Source: Iodobacter sp025352645 (lineage in GTDB: Bacteria; Pseudomonadota; Gammaproteobacteria; Burkholderiales; Chitinibacteraceae). Taken from it: DNA of 64,000 nucleotides. The stretch covers positions 1 through 64,000 of the forward strand of contig NZ_JAWQUO010000019.1 of assembly GCF_033446605.1 (NCBI RefSeq), written 5' to 3'. The translations under genes were made by a program, and so were the position numbers. Positions 1-8,920 of this stretch are shown in pieces. The stretch's first letter is position 1. Every line of letters starts with the position of its first letter. The notes under the pieces were generated by a model. It worked only from the letters and a program-made list of their open reading frames with translations, was not told the origin of the DNA and searched no databases.

Positions 1-2
1 AA

Positions 3-107
3 AGCTATTTAGGCTGGCGGCGATGGTTAGACCGCGCAGGCCAAAATATCACGGCAAAATCAGGGATTGAGCAGGCGATAGGAAAAAATATCCTTTTCAA
101 CTATTAA
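3..107 (+). CDS. C-terminal end of a probable insertion-sequence transposase (5' end outside window)
   Basis: An open frame enters from the left edge and stops with TAA at 105-107. Its 34 residues contain YLGWRRWLDR followed by a short basic tail, which resembles the C-terminal ends of IS transposases (family level not certain, IS4/IS5-like by memory). The stop overlaps the point where a dehydrogenase reading frame resumes without its N-terminus, which fits an insertion sequence ending near base 107. The rest of the element and its left inverted repeat lie outside the window, so the identification is an inference. Confidence 0.4.
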   Translation, partial: SYLGWRRWLDRAGQNITAKSGIEQAIGKNILFNY

Positions 108-418
108 TGCAGACAGAGCCTTTATATTGCGCTAGCAAGGCGGGCTTAGAGCACTTTATTCGGGCGCTGGCCGCCGAGCAAAGCCTTACTACCTATCCGG
201 TCACCTGCATTAATTTTGATCCAGGCGTGATGGATACTGAGATGCAGGCCGAAATTCGCTCACGCAGCACCGCCGAATTCCCCGATGTGGGGCGGTTTAT
301 TGCCCGCAAGCAACAGGGGCTATTGCGTCAGCCTCAGCAGGTGGCCGCCGCGCTAGTGCAGCGCTTGGCCTCATTGCCTCAAGGTGGTGAGCGTTATAGC
401 GTTGAGGACGAGTTGTAG
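107..418 (+). pseudogene. Beheaded short-chain dehydrogenase/reductase (SDR) remnant
   Basis: The 103 residues match the C-terminal half of an SDR. The catalytic YxxxK appears at once as LYCASKAGLEHF (Tyr7, Lys11), followed by the usual PGVMDTEMQ segment after the sixth strand. A normal SDR of about 240 residues would have some 150 more residues before this, including the glycine-rich cofactor loop and the catalytic Ser. Upstream in this frame there is a stop at 68-70, and another protein, probably a transposase, ends at 107. The gene is therefore most likely truncated by an insertion and inactive. The first ATG at 107 has no convincing ribosome-binding site. Confidence 0.7.
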
Positions 419-457
419 GGGCTAGGCTTAGTTTTATCTTAAGGAATTGATGTTGCA

Positions 458-508
458 CAGCCCACGTTGATAAAGGCTGATACATCCCGCGTGGGCTGCG
501 CCCACCCT
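458..508. repeat. Palindromic intergenic repeat of the GCCCACC-CTAC family
   Basis: CAGCCCACG at 458-466 is the inverse of CGTGGGCTG at 490-498, and GTGGG/CCCAC form a second short stem at 491-505, followed by the family end CCTAC (506-510). It lies between the SDR remnant and a minus-strand gene and may act as a transcription end for both. Similar repeats recur through the window. Confidence 0.6.
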
Positions 509-535
509 ACAAGAGCTTGGCTTGGGGCGGACAAA

Positions 536-1498
536 TTAAAACAACACCTCATCTAGCCGCTGGCTAAAGTCTTTTGGTGGGATGATATCGCTGCGCACAA
601 TTTTGACCGGTACGATGGTTCTATCCAGCCACTGCCCGCGTTCGGCTAATACATGGCTGAGGGCGATTTCGGCGGCATCGGCGTCGCTACTGACCACTAC
701 GCCCATTTTATTGAGATTTAAGCGCTGAGTTTCGAGCCGGATATGGCTATTGGCATCGGTGAGCGAGGTTTCTAGCAGCGCCAACATAGCTTCTGGCTCT
801 AAGGCACTGCGGCAGGCGTTGAATTCTGTGGAGAGCTGATCAAGTTGCTGGGTCAGCGCGGCATAGCGTGCTTCGCTTGGTTTGCAATAGCGCCAGCTGA
901 TTCTTACTTGCTCTAGCTCGGCGGCTAGTTGGCGTTTAAATTGTTCTCTTGCTTCAATATGCCAAGCGGCGTGGCTGGCGACTAGCTTCAGTAAGCGTTG
1001 TTTTAACATTCCATGCAGCGCATCAATGCTGCCTGCTACTTGGCTAATCTGCTGGCCACGGCATACCAGTACTTGTTGCGCCACATCTTGCCTTACGCTA
1101 TCGCCAAATACCTCCATACCATAGCGTTGTTGCAGCTGGCTTTGCATTACCAGTACGGCATAGGCGTGATCGGCCAGCGGGTTTTGGGCAAACCAAGTTT
1201 GGGCTTCTGCCGAATGGCTAATGGTTTCTTGCACACTTTCGCTGGTGCCAAATGCAGCGTGGGCATGGGGCTCGGTGTTCCAACTATTGCTAGATAACTC
1301 AATCGGCACAGGCAGCTGCGCCACGATGCGGCCACTCCAAGAAACTGCAATGGCACAGGCATTTTGTAATCGTACTTGATAGCGGCTGGCAAGCTTAATC
1401 CGTGGGTTTGCAATCTCTGCTAGTGCATCAAGTAAGCTTGGGTCGCAGCTCAGTACCGTAGGTTTAAATAGCGCTGTTAGTGAGTTCCAGAGTTTCAT
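536..1498 (-). CDS. Uncharacterised 320-residue protein
   Basis: I do not recognise a family. The ATG at 1498 is preceded by GGAAAG and is preferred over an in-frame TTG at 1555. The protein begins MKLWNSLTALFKP, has no signal peptide or membrane helix, and is soluble and rich in Leu, Ala, Gln and Glu. A helical middle section (about residues 165-260, many Leu/Gln/Glu/Arg) may form a coiled coil. The C-terminal 60 residues contain VVVSSDADAAEIALSH and a WLDR segment. It stands alone between the SDR remnant (opposite strand) and an EamA exporter on the same strand with about 90 bp between, so co-transcription is possible. No function is proposed. Confidence 0.55.
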   Translation of the reverse strand: MKLWNSLTALFKPTVLSCDPSLLDALAEIANPRIKLASRYQVRLQNACAIAVSWSGRIVAQLPVPIELSSNSWNTEPHAHAAFGTSESVQETISHSAEAQTWFAQNPLADHAYAVLVMQSQLQQRYGMEVFGDSVRQDVAQQVLVCRGQQISQVAGSIDALHGMLKQRLLKLVASHAAWHIEAREQFKRQLAAELEQVRISWRYCKPSEARYAALTQQLDQLSTEFNACRSALEPEAMLALLETSLTDANSHIRLETQRLNLNKMGVVVSSDADAAEIALSHVLAERGQWLDRTIVPVKIVRSDIIPPKDFSQRLDEVLF

Positions 1499-1587
1499 AC
1501 GCTTTCCATATATAGCCGTGCTGCCAGTGTTTGCTTTATTGATTAACTTGGCCAATAGAGGCTAAGACTAAGCCTACTTAGATTGAT

Positions 1588-2484
1588 TCAGCTTTTATGA
1601 CTTTTCCCTACAATCCACACCCCCAGCATCACAATAGCCGCGCCCAGCCATTGAATCGGGCTGAGGCGTTCGTCCAAAATACCGATGCTTAATAAAATAG
1701 ACAGCATGGGGCCAAGGCTGCCGATGATGGCAGTGCGGCTGGCACCAATCCGGCTCATGGCGGCGGCGGTGGCGTAGATCGGTAGCACCGTAGCAAACAC
1801 GGCCATAGCGGCGGCAAGGCCATACACCGGCAGGGGCTGAATCAGCGCTTGCACGGGGTGAGTGATTAAAAAGTGGCAAATAATGGCGATGCTAGAAACG
1901 GTGAGCCCCAGCTCGGTAAAGCGCATCGCGCCGACGCGGGCAATCACCTTGGGGCTCAGGCTCATATACAGGGCGTAGCAGGTGGTGCTGGCAAGGATAA
2001 AGCCAATCCCGACCCAATCGGCATTGGTGTCTTTTAAGCCTGGGTACACCACTAAGGCGATGCCTAAGTAAGTAATTGGCAAGGCTTGCTTAATGCGCCG
2101 TGTGAGCACCGCACCGCCAAGCATCACAGAAAACAACACGGTAAGGGTGGGATACAGGCTAAGGATCAGCCGCTCCAAGCTAGCACTCACCGTCATTAAG
2201 CCAATAAAATCCAGCACGCTCGATAAATAATAGCCCAGCAGGCCTAAGCCAATCAGTGCCAGATAATCCCGCCTAGCCAATGTTGCCTTGCTACGCCATA
2301 GGCTAAAGCTGGCTAAAATCAGCAGCACAAATAACATGCGTAAGCAGACCATGGTAATGGCGTCCACACCGTGCCGGTAAGCCAGCTTGGCAAATATGGC
2401 TTTGCAAGAGAAACCTGTAGCGGCAAAAACGGCCAAAATCACACCAAAACGAAAGATGCTGTTGCTGGGGGATGTTGTATACAT
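1588..2484 (-). CDS. EamA/DMT-superfamily exporter
   Basis: A 298-residue membrane protein with about ten hydrophobic helices arranged as two similar five-helix halves, the hallmark of the drug/metabolite transporter superfamily (EamA, PF00892). Members export amino acids, metabolites or nucleobases, but the substrate cannot be told from sequence. The ATG at 2484 follows GGAAG at good spacing. The final residues WIVGKSHKS are cytoplasmic and basic. Its upstream neighbour nudC is 27 bp away on the same strand, so the TauE/SafE permease, nudC and this gene probably form one transcript. Confidence 0.85.
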   Translation of the reverse strand: MYTTSPSNSIFRFGVILAVFAATGFSCKAIFAKLAYRHGVDAITMVCLRMLFVLLILASFSLWRSKATLARRDYLALIGLGLLGYYLSSVLDFIGLMTVSASLERLILSLYPTLTVLFSVMLGGAVLTRRIKQALPITYLGIALVVYPGLKDTNADWVGIGFILASTTCYALYMSLSPKVIARVGAMRFTELGLTVSSIAIICHFLITHPVQALIQPLPVYGLAAAMAVFATVLPIYATAAAMSRIGASRTAIIGSLGPMLSILLSIGILDERLSPIQWLGAAIVMLGVWIVGKSHKS

Positions 2485-2511
2485 CTTGCTTCCATTTAGG
2501 GAAACGATGGT

Positions 2512-3345
2512 TTAGGCGGCCTTAGCCCGATCATCTGCCAAAATCTCTGCTAGCCCTGCTTGTATCAGGTGGTAGGCAATGCTGGAGTTGCTGGGTAGCT
2601 CGGGTAGGTTTTCTGGGCTAAACCATTGGGCATCTTCGATTTCATCTGGCTGGGGGGTGATCTCGCCCGAGCTGTAATCGGCAATAAAAGCCAGCATTAA
2701 AGAGTGGGGAAAGGGATGGCTTTGGCTGCCAAACCAGCGTAGCTCACCCACTTTTACCCCTACCTCTTCATAAATTTCGCGGTGAATACACTCTTCTAGG
2801 GATTCACCAGCCTCTACAAAGCCCGCTAAAGCGCTATAAACGCCTGGCCTAAAGTGTGGTGAACGGGCTAGTAGTAGCTCTCTGCCCTTTTTAATCAGCA
2901 CCATCATGGCGGGTGAAATTCGCGGATAGCTACGGTGTAGGCAGGCTGGGCATTCGCGTGCGGTTTCTGTTGGCATGCGGGTGGTGGCGGTGCCGCATCG
3001 GCCGCAAAAACGGTGCTGCCGATCAAAGGTCAGTAGTTGCTGGGCGCGGGCCGCAATCCAATAGCTGCTGTTGTCGAGCAAGCCCCATGCACTGCGTAGG
3101 CCAATGGCCTGTAGCTGATCGGAGTATGGGGTTTCTTGGGGCCAAGCCAGTAAGGTACAGGCTCTGCCTGAGTACTCGCCAATTTGCACACTGATTTCAG
3201 CGCTGGCAGGTAGCGTTTCGGCGAGGGGCAGTTGGCCATCGGCGCAGACTAAAAGTTGATCGCCAATAAACGCCAAGCACAGCGCGTCCATGTTTGCCGC
3301 CGTATGAATATATTGCGGAATAAAATTGACAGGCCACATCACCAT
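2512..3345 (-). CDS. nudC: NAD(+)/NADH diphosphatase (NudC, Nudix family)
   Basis: NudC hydrolyses NAD(H) to NMN(H) and AMP and also removes NAD caps from RNA. The 277-residue protein has a zinc ribbon with Cys114, Cys117, Cys132 and Cys135, and a full Nudix box at about 175-197 (GFVEAGESLEE followed by REIYEEVGV). The NADH-pyrophosphatase signature SQPWPFPxS appears as SQSHPFPHS just after it, so two positions differ from consensus. The start codon overlaps the stop of the upstream TauE/SafE gene (GTATGGTGATG), which indicates translational coupling. ATG at 3345 or 3339 would both work. Confidence 0.92.
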   Translation of the reverse strand: MVMWPVNFIPQYIHTAANMDALCLAFIGDQLLVCADGQLPLAETLPASAEISVQIGEYSGRACTLLAWPQETPYSDQLQAIGLRSAWGLLDNSSYWIAARAQQLLTFDRQHRFCGRCGTATTRMPTETARECPACLHRSYPRISPAMMVLIKKGRELLLARSPHFRPGVYSALAGFVEAGESLEECIHREIYEEVGVKVGELRWFGSQSHPFPHSLMLAFIADYSSGEITPQPDEIEDAQWFSPENLPELPSNSSIAYHLIQAGLAEILADDRAKAA

Positions 3346-4103
3346 ACCTTTATTGTTTTAATGAGTAGAGAAATTCCCGTCAGGATGGTGACGCTTTCAA
3401 AGCAGCGTTTAATCATCTGATTGCCTTGTTTTAAGCCCCAGTGCGCCCCTAAATACCCACCTAGGGCGGAGGCGATTAGCAAAATAGGAACCCAAGGCCA
3501 GTAGAGCCCCGCTTGCATTGCCAGTGAAATAGCGCCTGCGCCATTCCAAAATAAACCCACCAACACCATGGTGTAAGCCACGGCGCGTTTGTAATCTATC
3601 CCAAACCAATGCACCAGCCACAGCGTAACAAATAGCCCCGTACCCGAGGTAAATGAGCCATTGAGTATGCCGATTAAAAATAAGCCCGCCGCACCTTGCC
3701 AAAGCGCTAAGCCGCTGCGGTGACGGCTTTGCGCTTCTTGCCCAAGTGAGGGGGAGAGTAGCGAGTAAACACCCAAGCCACTAGTAAGCAGAGCGAGGAT
3801 AAGTAATGTCCAGCGTTCAGGAATCTGTAACACCAACATGGTGCCAATAAATACGCCAGGTAAGCCACTTGCCAGAATAATCAGCGAAAAGCGCCAGTTG
3901 AGCGTGCCCGCTTTGAGATGCTTGACCGTAGCGCCTAAGCCTAGCGCTACGCTGGCCACTTTATGCGTAGCCAGCGCCACTGGGAAAGCCAAGCCTAGAA
4001 ATAGCAAAATAGGTAACTGCAATAGGCCCGCACCGCCACCCGCAAGTGCGGAAAGGATGTTGGCAATGAGCGATACAACAAATAATGCAATTAATTCAGT
4101 CAT
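3339..4103 (-). CDS. TauE/SafE family sulfite/anion permease
   Basis: A 254-residue membrane protein of the TauE/SafE family (PF01925), recognisable by the glycine-rich N-terminal LSALAGGGAGLLQLPIL and the mirrored motif NGSFTSGTGLFVTLW in the second half. Eight helices are expected. The family exports or imports sulfonates, sulfite or other organic anions; no substrate evidence is present here. I start at the ATG at 4103 (MTELIALFVV) rather than a GTG at 4115. It is the first gene of a probable operon with nudC, whose start overlaps this stop. Confidence 0.85.
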   Translation of the reverse strand: MTELIALFVVSLIANILSALAGGGAGLLQLPILLFLGLAFPVALATHKVASVALGLGATVKHLKAGTLNWRFSLIILASGLPGVFIGTMLVLQIPERWTLLILALLTSGLGVYSLLSPSLGQEAQSRHRSGLALWQGAAGLFLIGILNGSFTSGTGLFVTLWLVHWFGIDYKRAVAYTMVLVGLFWNGAGAISLAMQAGLYWPWVPILLIASALGGYLGAHWGLKQGNQMIKRCFESVTILTGISLLIKTIKVW

Positions 4104-4642
4104 GGATTTGGGCACAGGTGATGCTGTGGAATGAGGTGATCTAGCCGCTTGTTGGCCTGAGGCTAAGCTCGCTAGCGAGCGTATGTCGATTTAAATCCGC
4201 ATAAAAAGTAGTTTTTCTTTAATCTGAGGCTACTTTAAGAAAGCGCTGCTAGCAGTGTGTCGCTTAAATACATCAGTACACGCTAAGTCATCCGCTGATC
4301 AGCAGCTAAGCCACCGTGGTTTCTGTGGCTATTTGTCAGGATACGCAAGTTATCCTGCTAGGTCATTCCTTATGAAAACTAACTAATTTGCGCTGAATCT
4401 TGGATGTGTAGGGGCAGATGTAGGTGGATATGCTGCAATTACATGACTATTTGCCTGCATTACTAATTTTTTACATAACCTTACCGTTAGTCGGTCAATA
4501 GGCAGCGTTAGCTCTTACCTAGGGATAGTCCTAAGCTGTTTTGGCTTGTCAAACACACGTTTGATTCGTAGCATCAAGATGGTTTACTACAGAGAGCATC
4601 GGGCTTTGGCTTGTGCTAATCAAAACAAGACGGGAGATTTAC
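4104..4642. other. Large divergent intergenic region with short inverted repeats, no gene seen
   Basis: About 540 bp separate the minus-strand TauE/SafE gene from the lipase. I see no convincing coding frame. An inverted repeat CAGGATA-7-TATCCTG lies at 4337-4357, and AAAGTAG near 4205 pairs with CTACTTT near 4230. Promoters for both flanking genes must lie here, but no consensus elements stand out. Confidence 0.5.
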
Positions 4643-5851
4643 ATGAATTCTTCGCTGCCACGGGCAAGCCGCCCCTTTGCTGTTTTGCTACTGACCTCCT
4701 TGCTCGCTGCGTGTGGCGGTGGTGGAGATGCCAATACTCCAGCGGATACTCGCAATATTAAAGAAGTGGTTTCTTTTGGCGATAGCCTGAGCGATATCGG
4801 CACGTATAACCCGACTACAGCAGATGCTGATTTAAGCAATGATATTCCGGTTGGTTTACGCTTTACTACCAAGCTTGTTGTAAAAGAGGCTGGCAAGCCT
4901 GATGTTCAAACAGCTGGTGCTGTTTGGACTGAGTTTTTTGCCGCTGAATATGGTTTAAATTTAACCCCAAATCGCTTAGTCAACTTCAGCGGGTTAAATC
5001 CAGTCACTGGTGCGCCAGTGGGTACACCAAGTTTAATGGGCAAGATTTATGAGCTAGGTGGTAGTGCCTACGCAGAAGGTGGCTCAAGAATTGATACAGA
5101 GCTAACTGTAAATGCCAAGGGCCAAGCGATTAGTAATGGGCTTGTAACGGTGGCTCCTGGCGTAACTTACCAATCGGCAACTGCGCTATCGATCAAGGGC
5201 CAAATTGCCAAGTATAAAGCGGCACGTACTAGCTTTAATGCCAGCCAATTGGTATTGATTCAAGGCGGCCCAAATGATTTCTTTGCTTTCTTAGCAGGGG
5301 TGGCTGCAGGCAAAATCAGCCCTACAACAGCGCCAACCGAGATTGGCAAAAATGTGACCTCAATGGTCACACAAGTGAAAACATTGGTTGCTATGGGTGC
5401 TAGCAAAGTGGTTTATGCCAATATGCCAGATCTAGGCGTTACCCCTCAGTTTGCACCAACGCCTTTAAAAGGCTTAGCAACAACGCTTTCTGTTGAATAT
5501 AACAAAGCGGTTGCTGCAGCATTAGCCACCGAAATCGCCGCGAAACAAGTCGTGATTGTAGATACCGCAGGCCTTGTGGCTAAAGCGATTGTTAGCCCAG
5601 TAAGCTTTGGTTTGGTTAACACCAGCAATATGGCGTGTAATAACGACACCACGCCATCAATCAGCGCTCTACCGCCAAGCACAGATCCAACTAAAGTTTC
5701 TGCCCTGACTTGCACAGGAAAAACCCTAGTGGCGGCTAATGCAGATGTGACGTATCTATTTGCAGATGGCGTACACCCATCGATTACAGGACATGCTGTT
5801 CTAGGTAAAGCAGCAGCAGGCACTGCCATGGCAGCAGGCTTTGTGAAGTAA
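4643..5851 (+). CDS. Outer-membrane or surface SGNH/GDSL-family lipase (lipoprotein)
   Basis: A 402-residue esterase/lipase of the SGNH superfamily. The start at 4643 is preceded by GGGAG. The N-terminus is a lipoprotein signal with lipobox LLAAC (Cys24) and a short Gly linker. Catalytic blocks are visible: block I FGDSLSDIG with nucleophile Ser48, block III GGPND at about 208-212, and block V DGVHPS with Asp375 and His378. This layout matches GDSL phospholipases and PHA-depolymerase-like lipases of beta- and gammaproteobacteria. It is a single gene closed by a terminator immediately downstream. The substrate is unknown, a short-chain ester or phospholipid being likely. Confidence 0.85.
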   Translation: MNSSLPRASRPFAVLLLTSLLAACGGGGDANTPADTRNIKEVVSFGDSLSDIGTYNPTTADADLSNDIPVGLRFTTKLVVKEAGKPDVQTAGAVWTEFFAAEYGLNLTPNRLVNFSGLNPVTGAPVGTPSLMGKIYELGGSAYAEGGSRIDTELTVNAKGQAISNGLVTVAPGVTYQSATALSIKGQIAKYKAARTSFNASQLVLIQGGPNDFFAFLAGVAAGKISPTTAPTEIGKNVTSMVTQVKTLVAMGASKVVYANMPDLGVTPQFAPTPLKGLATTLSVEYNKAVAAALATEIAAKQVVIVDTAGLVAKAIVSPVSFGLVNTSNMACNNDTTPSISALPPSTDPTKVSALTCTGKTLVAANADVTYLFADGVHPSITGHAVLGKAAAGTAMAAGFVK

Positions 5852-5862
5852 GCTTTACCCAT

Positions 5863-5904
5863 AAAAAAACCGCGCTTGGCCTTGGGCTTAAGTGCGGTTT
5901 TTTA
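5863..5904 (+). terminator. Rho-independent terminator of the lipase gene
   Basis: AAAAAACCGC at 5864-5873 pairs with GCGGTTTTTT at 5894-5903, extended by CTT/AAG inside, with a run of T at the 3' side. It starts 12 bases after the stop. Confidence 0.9.
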
Positions 5905-5960
5905 TTGCCTAGAATTTGATAATAAGTACTTTGCAATCAGTTTTCCAAAAAGTAGTCAGC

Positions 5961-6029
5961 CGTCATTCCCGCGTAGGCGGGAACCCCGCCGAGCTGCTGG
6001 ATCCCCGACAAAGGTGCTCGGGGATGACG
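5961..6029. repeat. Dispersed CGTCATTCCCGCG-type imperfect palindrome
   Basis: The 69-bp segment begins CGTCATTCCCGCG and ends CGGGGATGACG, so its ends are near-inverse. The middle contains CTGCTGGATCCCCG. Elements of this general form are common dispersed repeats in proteobacterial genomes. Only one copy occurs in this window. Confidence 0.6.
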
Positions 6030-6112
6030 CTTTTTTAGCTGGATTAAGATACAAGAAAACGGATGCTTCACTACTTATCGCCTAGGCGCTGTGTATCCGG
6101 TAAAATTCGCTC

Positions 6113-6832
6113 ATGAGCAAATTAACATTAGATCGCATCCTGCAATCGCAGGGCTTTGGTACGCGCAAGGGTTGTCGCGAGATGATTACCGACGGTGAAG
6201 TGGCCGTAAATGGTGAGATTGTCAGCAACTTTAAGCTCGCTTTTGAAACTACAGGGCTAGAGCTCACTATTTTTGGTGAAAGCTGGCCCTATCGTGAGCA
6301 CGTCTATATTGCGCTGAATAAACCGGCCAATTATGAATGCTCACGTAAACCTAGCCATCATCCAGGGGTATTAAAGCTATTACCTGAGCAGTTTAATTGG
6401 CGCGAAGTGCAGCCCGTCGGCCGTTTAGATCACGATACCACCGGCCTGTTGCTGATGTCGGACGATGGCTCGTTTATCCACGCACAATCCTCCCCTAAGC
6501 GCCACGTGCCCAAGGTGTATGTCGCCATCACTGCCGAGCCGGTGAGCGATGAATTGGTCGCGCTGTTAATCGCCGGTGTACAGCTCAACGATGAGCCTGC
6601 GCCTTTGGCTGCCGTGCATTGCAAAAAGCTAGGTGAGAATGAGCTAGAAATCGTGCTGGAGCAGGGCAAATATCACCAAGTCAAACGCATGCTGGCCGCA
6701 GCAGGCAATCATTGCGCTGGTTTACGTCGCTCGGAAATTGGCGGCTTAAAACTGGCTGAGATGAATTTACCTGAGGGTGAATGGTGCTATTTATCTGAGG
6801 CACAAATGGCGCTGTTGGTGTCAGCACAGTAA
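6113..6832 (+). CDS. rsuA: 16S rRNA pseudouridine(516) synthase (RsuA-type)
   Basis: RsuA converts U516 of 16S rRNA to pseudouridine during 30S assembly. The 239-residue protein has an N-terminal S4 RNA-binding domain (RILQSQGFGTRKGCREMI, about residues 8-25) and the RsuA/RluB catalytic loop GRLDHDTTGLLL with catalytic Asp106. KVYVAI and a KYHQVKRML segment are the expected downstream motifs. Length is normal for the family (about 230). RluE/RluF-like specificity cannot be excluded from sequence alone, but the short S4-plus-catalytic layout favours RsuA. It is a single gene between the lipase and a nucleotidase. Confidence 0.85.
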   Translation: MSKLTLDRILQSQGFGTRKGCREMITDGEVAVNGEIVSNFKLAFETTGLELTIFGESWPYREHVYIALNKPANYECSRKPSHHPGVLKLLPEQFNWREVQPVGRLDHDTTGLLLMSDDGSFIHAQSSPKRHVPKVYVAITAEPVSDELVALLIAGVQLNDEPAPLAAVHCKKLGENELEIVLEQGKYHQVKRMLAAAGNHCAGLRRSEIGGLKLAEMNLPEGEWCYLSEAQMALLVSAQ

Positions 6833-6944
6833 AACACATGGGGAAAGCATGAAATGTAATGGCGTAGTCATCTATTTGTTATAAACTTGCCATTAAATTT
6901 CATTATTCTTACTAATTTTTTGCTGCCTGCCTAAGGGTATCCCC

Positions 6945-8621
6945 ATGAATTTATGTAATGGCTTGCTTATGGCCAGCATCGCGCTGGCACTTACTGCGTG
7001 TAATGACTCTGATTTGGCGGCTCCCGAAGCCGTAGCTGCTCCTGTTGAGGTTAAACTGATTGCCATTAATGATTTTCATGGCAATATCGAAGCAGGAGCG
7101 ATCACCCTAACCGTTCCCGATGCCAGTGATCCAAGTAAAACCACCAAGGTGCCGGTAGGTGGTGCTGAATATCTGGCGACCTGGGTTAAAAACCTTAAAG
7201 CTAAAAATTCAAATAATGTGGTGGTTTCAGCTGGCGATTTGATCGGTGCTAGCCCGATGATTTCTGCGCTTTATCATGACGAGCCAACGATTGAATCCAT
7301 GAATGCTTTGGGTTTGGATTTTAATGCGGTAGGTAATCACGAGTTTGATGATGGCCGTGAAGAATTACTGCGTATGCAAAATGGCGGCTGCCACGCAGAT
7401 AAAGTAGGTTGTGCCGATGGTAAGTTTGACGGTGCAAAATTTAAGTTTCTGGCTGCTAATGTGCAGGACAGCAAAACCGGTAAAACACTCTTCCCCGCTT
7501 ATCAAATCAAAGAATTTCAAGGCGTAAAAATCGGCTTTATCGGCATGACTTTAAAAGGCACGCCGGGTATTGTTACGCCGTCTGGTGTGGTGGGTTTAGA
7601 TTTTAAAGACGAAGTAGAAACCGCCAATAAGCTGGTGCCTGAGCTGCAAAAGCAGGGCGTTGAAACCATTGTGGTCTTGCTGCACGAAGGTGGGGTGACC
7701 GTTGATAAAAAATACAATGAATGCAATGGCATTTCTGGCCCCATCGTCGATATCGTAAACAAGCTAGATAAAGCCATTGATGTGGTGGTTTCTGGCCATA
7801 CTCATCAGCCCTACAATTGCAAAATCAACGATAAGCTGGTGACCAGCGCCTATCAATATGGCGGCATGGTGACGGACATTGATCTGACGATTGATCCTAA
7901 AACCCGCAATGTGATTAAGATGAGCGCCAATAATCTGGCCGTGACGCGTGATGTGCCAAAAGATGCGGCCCAAACATCGTTGATCGAAAAATTCCTGAAA
8001 TTGGTTACGCCGCTTAAAGATCGAGTGGCAGGAACCATTGCAGGCCCGCTGACTAAAACAGCCACGGCAGCGGGCGAAATGCCGCTAGGCCGAGTGATTG
8101 CCGATGCTCAGCTTGATGCCACAGCAGATAAGAGCAATGGCGCTTCGCAAATTTCCTTTATGAACCCAGGTGGTGTGCGTGCCGAGCTGGGTCCAGATGC
8201 CGCTGCTAAGGTGACTTACGGCCAGCTGTTTACCGTACAACCCTTTGGTAATACCCTCGTGACGATGACGCTGACTGGCGAGCAAATCGATAAGGTGCTT
8301 GAGCAGCAGTGGAATGCTGGGGCGGCCAAAATCATGCAAGTGTCGGCAGGCTTTAGCTATATATGGGATAAGAGCAAGCCAGATGGCAGCAAGGTAGATA
8401 TTGCCAGCATTAAGCTCAATGGCGTGGCTATTGATCCAAAAGCTAACTATCGCGTGACGGTGAATAATTTTATGGCAACGGGTGGCGATGGTTATCTGGA
8501 GTTTGTAAACGGTAAGAGCGTGCTTGGCGGCCCGCAAGATGTGGATGCCTTGGAAAACTACCTGAAGAAAAACCCAATGCTTGCTGTGCCAAAAGCAGAG
8601 CGTATTAGTGTTTTGAACTAA
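6945..8621 (+). CDS. 5'-nucleotidase/UDP-sugar hydrolase-type metallophosphoesterase lipoprotein
   Basis: A 558-residue two-domain enzyme of the UshA/5'-nucleotidase family that dephosphorylates nucleotides outside the cytoplasm. The N-terminus MNLCNGLLMASIALALTAC is a lipoprotein signal with lipobox ALTAC. The metallophosphoesterase domain shows NDFHGN (about 39-44), GDLIGASP and GNHEFDDG (Gly130-His132), plus SGHTHQPYN. The C-terminal 5_nucleotid_C domain carries NPGGVRAEL (Asn407 on) and the substrate-stacking region NNFMATGGDGY. It is monocistronic with a strong terminator. It may scavenge nucleosides, and an adenosine kinase-like gene lies 2.7 kb downstream. Confidence 0.9.
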   Translation: MNLCNGLLMASIALALTACNDSDLAAPEAVAAPVEVKLIAINDFHGNIEAGAITLTVPDASDPSKTTKVPVGGAEYLATWVKNLKAKNSNNVVVSAGDLIGASPMISALYHDEPTIESMNALGLDFNAVGNHEFDDGREELLRMQNGGCHADKVGCADGKFDGAKFKFLAANVQDSKTGKTLFPAYQIKEFQGVKIGFIGMTLKGTPGIVTPSGVVGLDFKDEVETANKLVPELQKQGVETIVVLLHEGGVTVDKKYNECNGISGPIVDIVNKLDKAIDVVVSGHTHQPYNCKINDKLVTSAYQYGGMVTDIDLTIDPKTRNVIKMSANNLAVTRDVPKDAAQTSLIEKFLKLVTPLKDRVAGTIAGPLTKTATAAGEMPLGRVIADAQLDATADKSNGASQISFMNPGGVRAELGPDAAAKVTYGQLFTVQPFGNTLVTMTLTGEQIDKVLEQQWNAGAAKIMQVSAGFSYIWDKSKPDGSKVDIASIKLNGVAIDPKANYRVTVNNFMATGGDGYLEFVNGKSVLGGPQDVDALENYLKKNPMLAVPKAERISVLN

Positions 8622-8680
8622 GCCATATCATCCGCTTGGCTGACGCGATAAAGCGTTACCCTTGATAGGATTGAGTCACC

Positions 8681-8718
8681 GCCCCCTTTGCTACTTAAGC
8701 GAGCAAAGGGGGCTTTTT
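8681..8718 (+). terminator. Rho-independent terminator of the nucleotidase gene
   Basis: A perfect 12-bp stem GCCCCCTTTGCT (8681-8692) / AGCAAAGGGGGC (8702-8713) with a 9-nt loop, followed by TTTTT. Confidence 0.95.
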
Positions 8719-8920
8719 GCATCTAATTAGCCCCATGTTTTTCTGCTGAGTTTGCTTCTGCTAGGGAAAAAGAGCCAGCTGCCGTTGATGATTTGGCATT
8801 GGTGCATGTTTATATAAGCGTATCGGTCAGCCAGAGCAGATCATCCCAGTGCCAGACTGACGTATTCTTAGTGGAAATGCAGTGATCAATGTCAGTAGAT
8901 TTAGCTATGCTTAAACCTAC

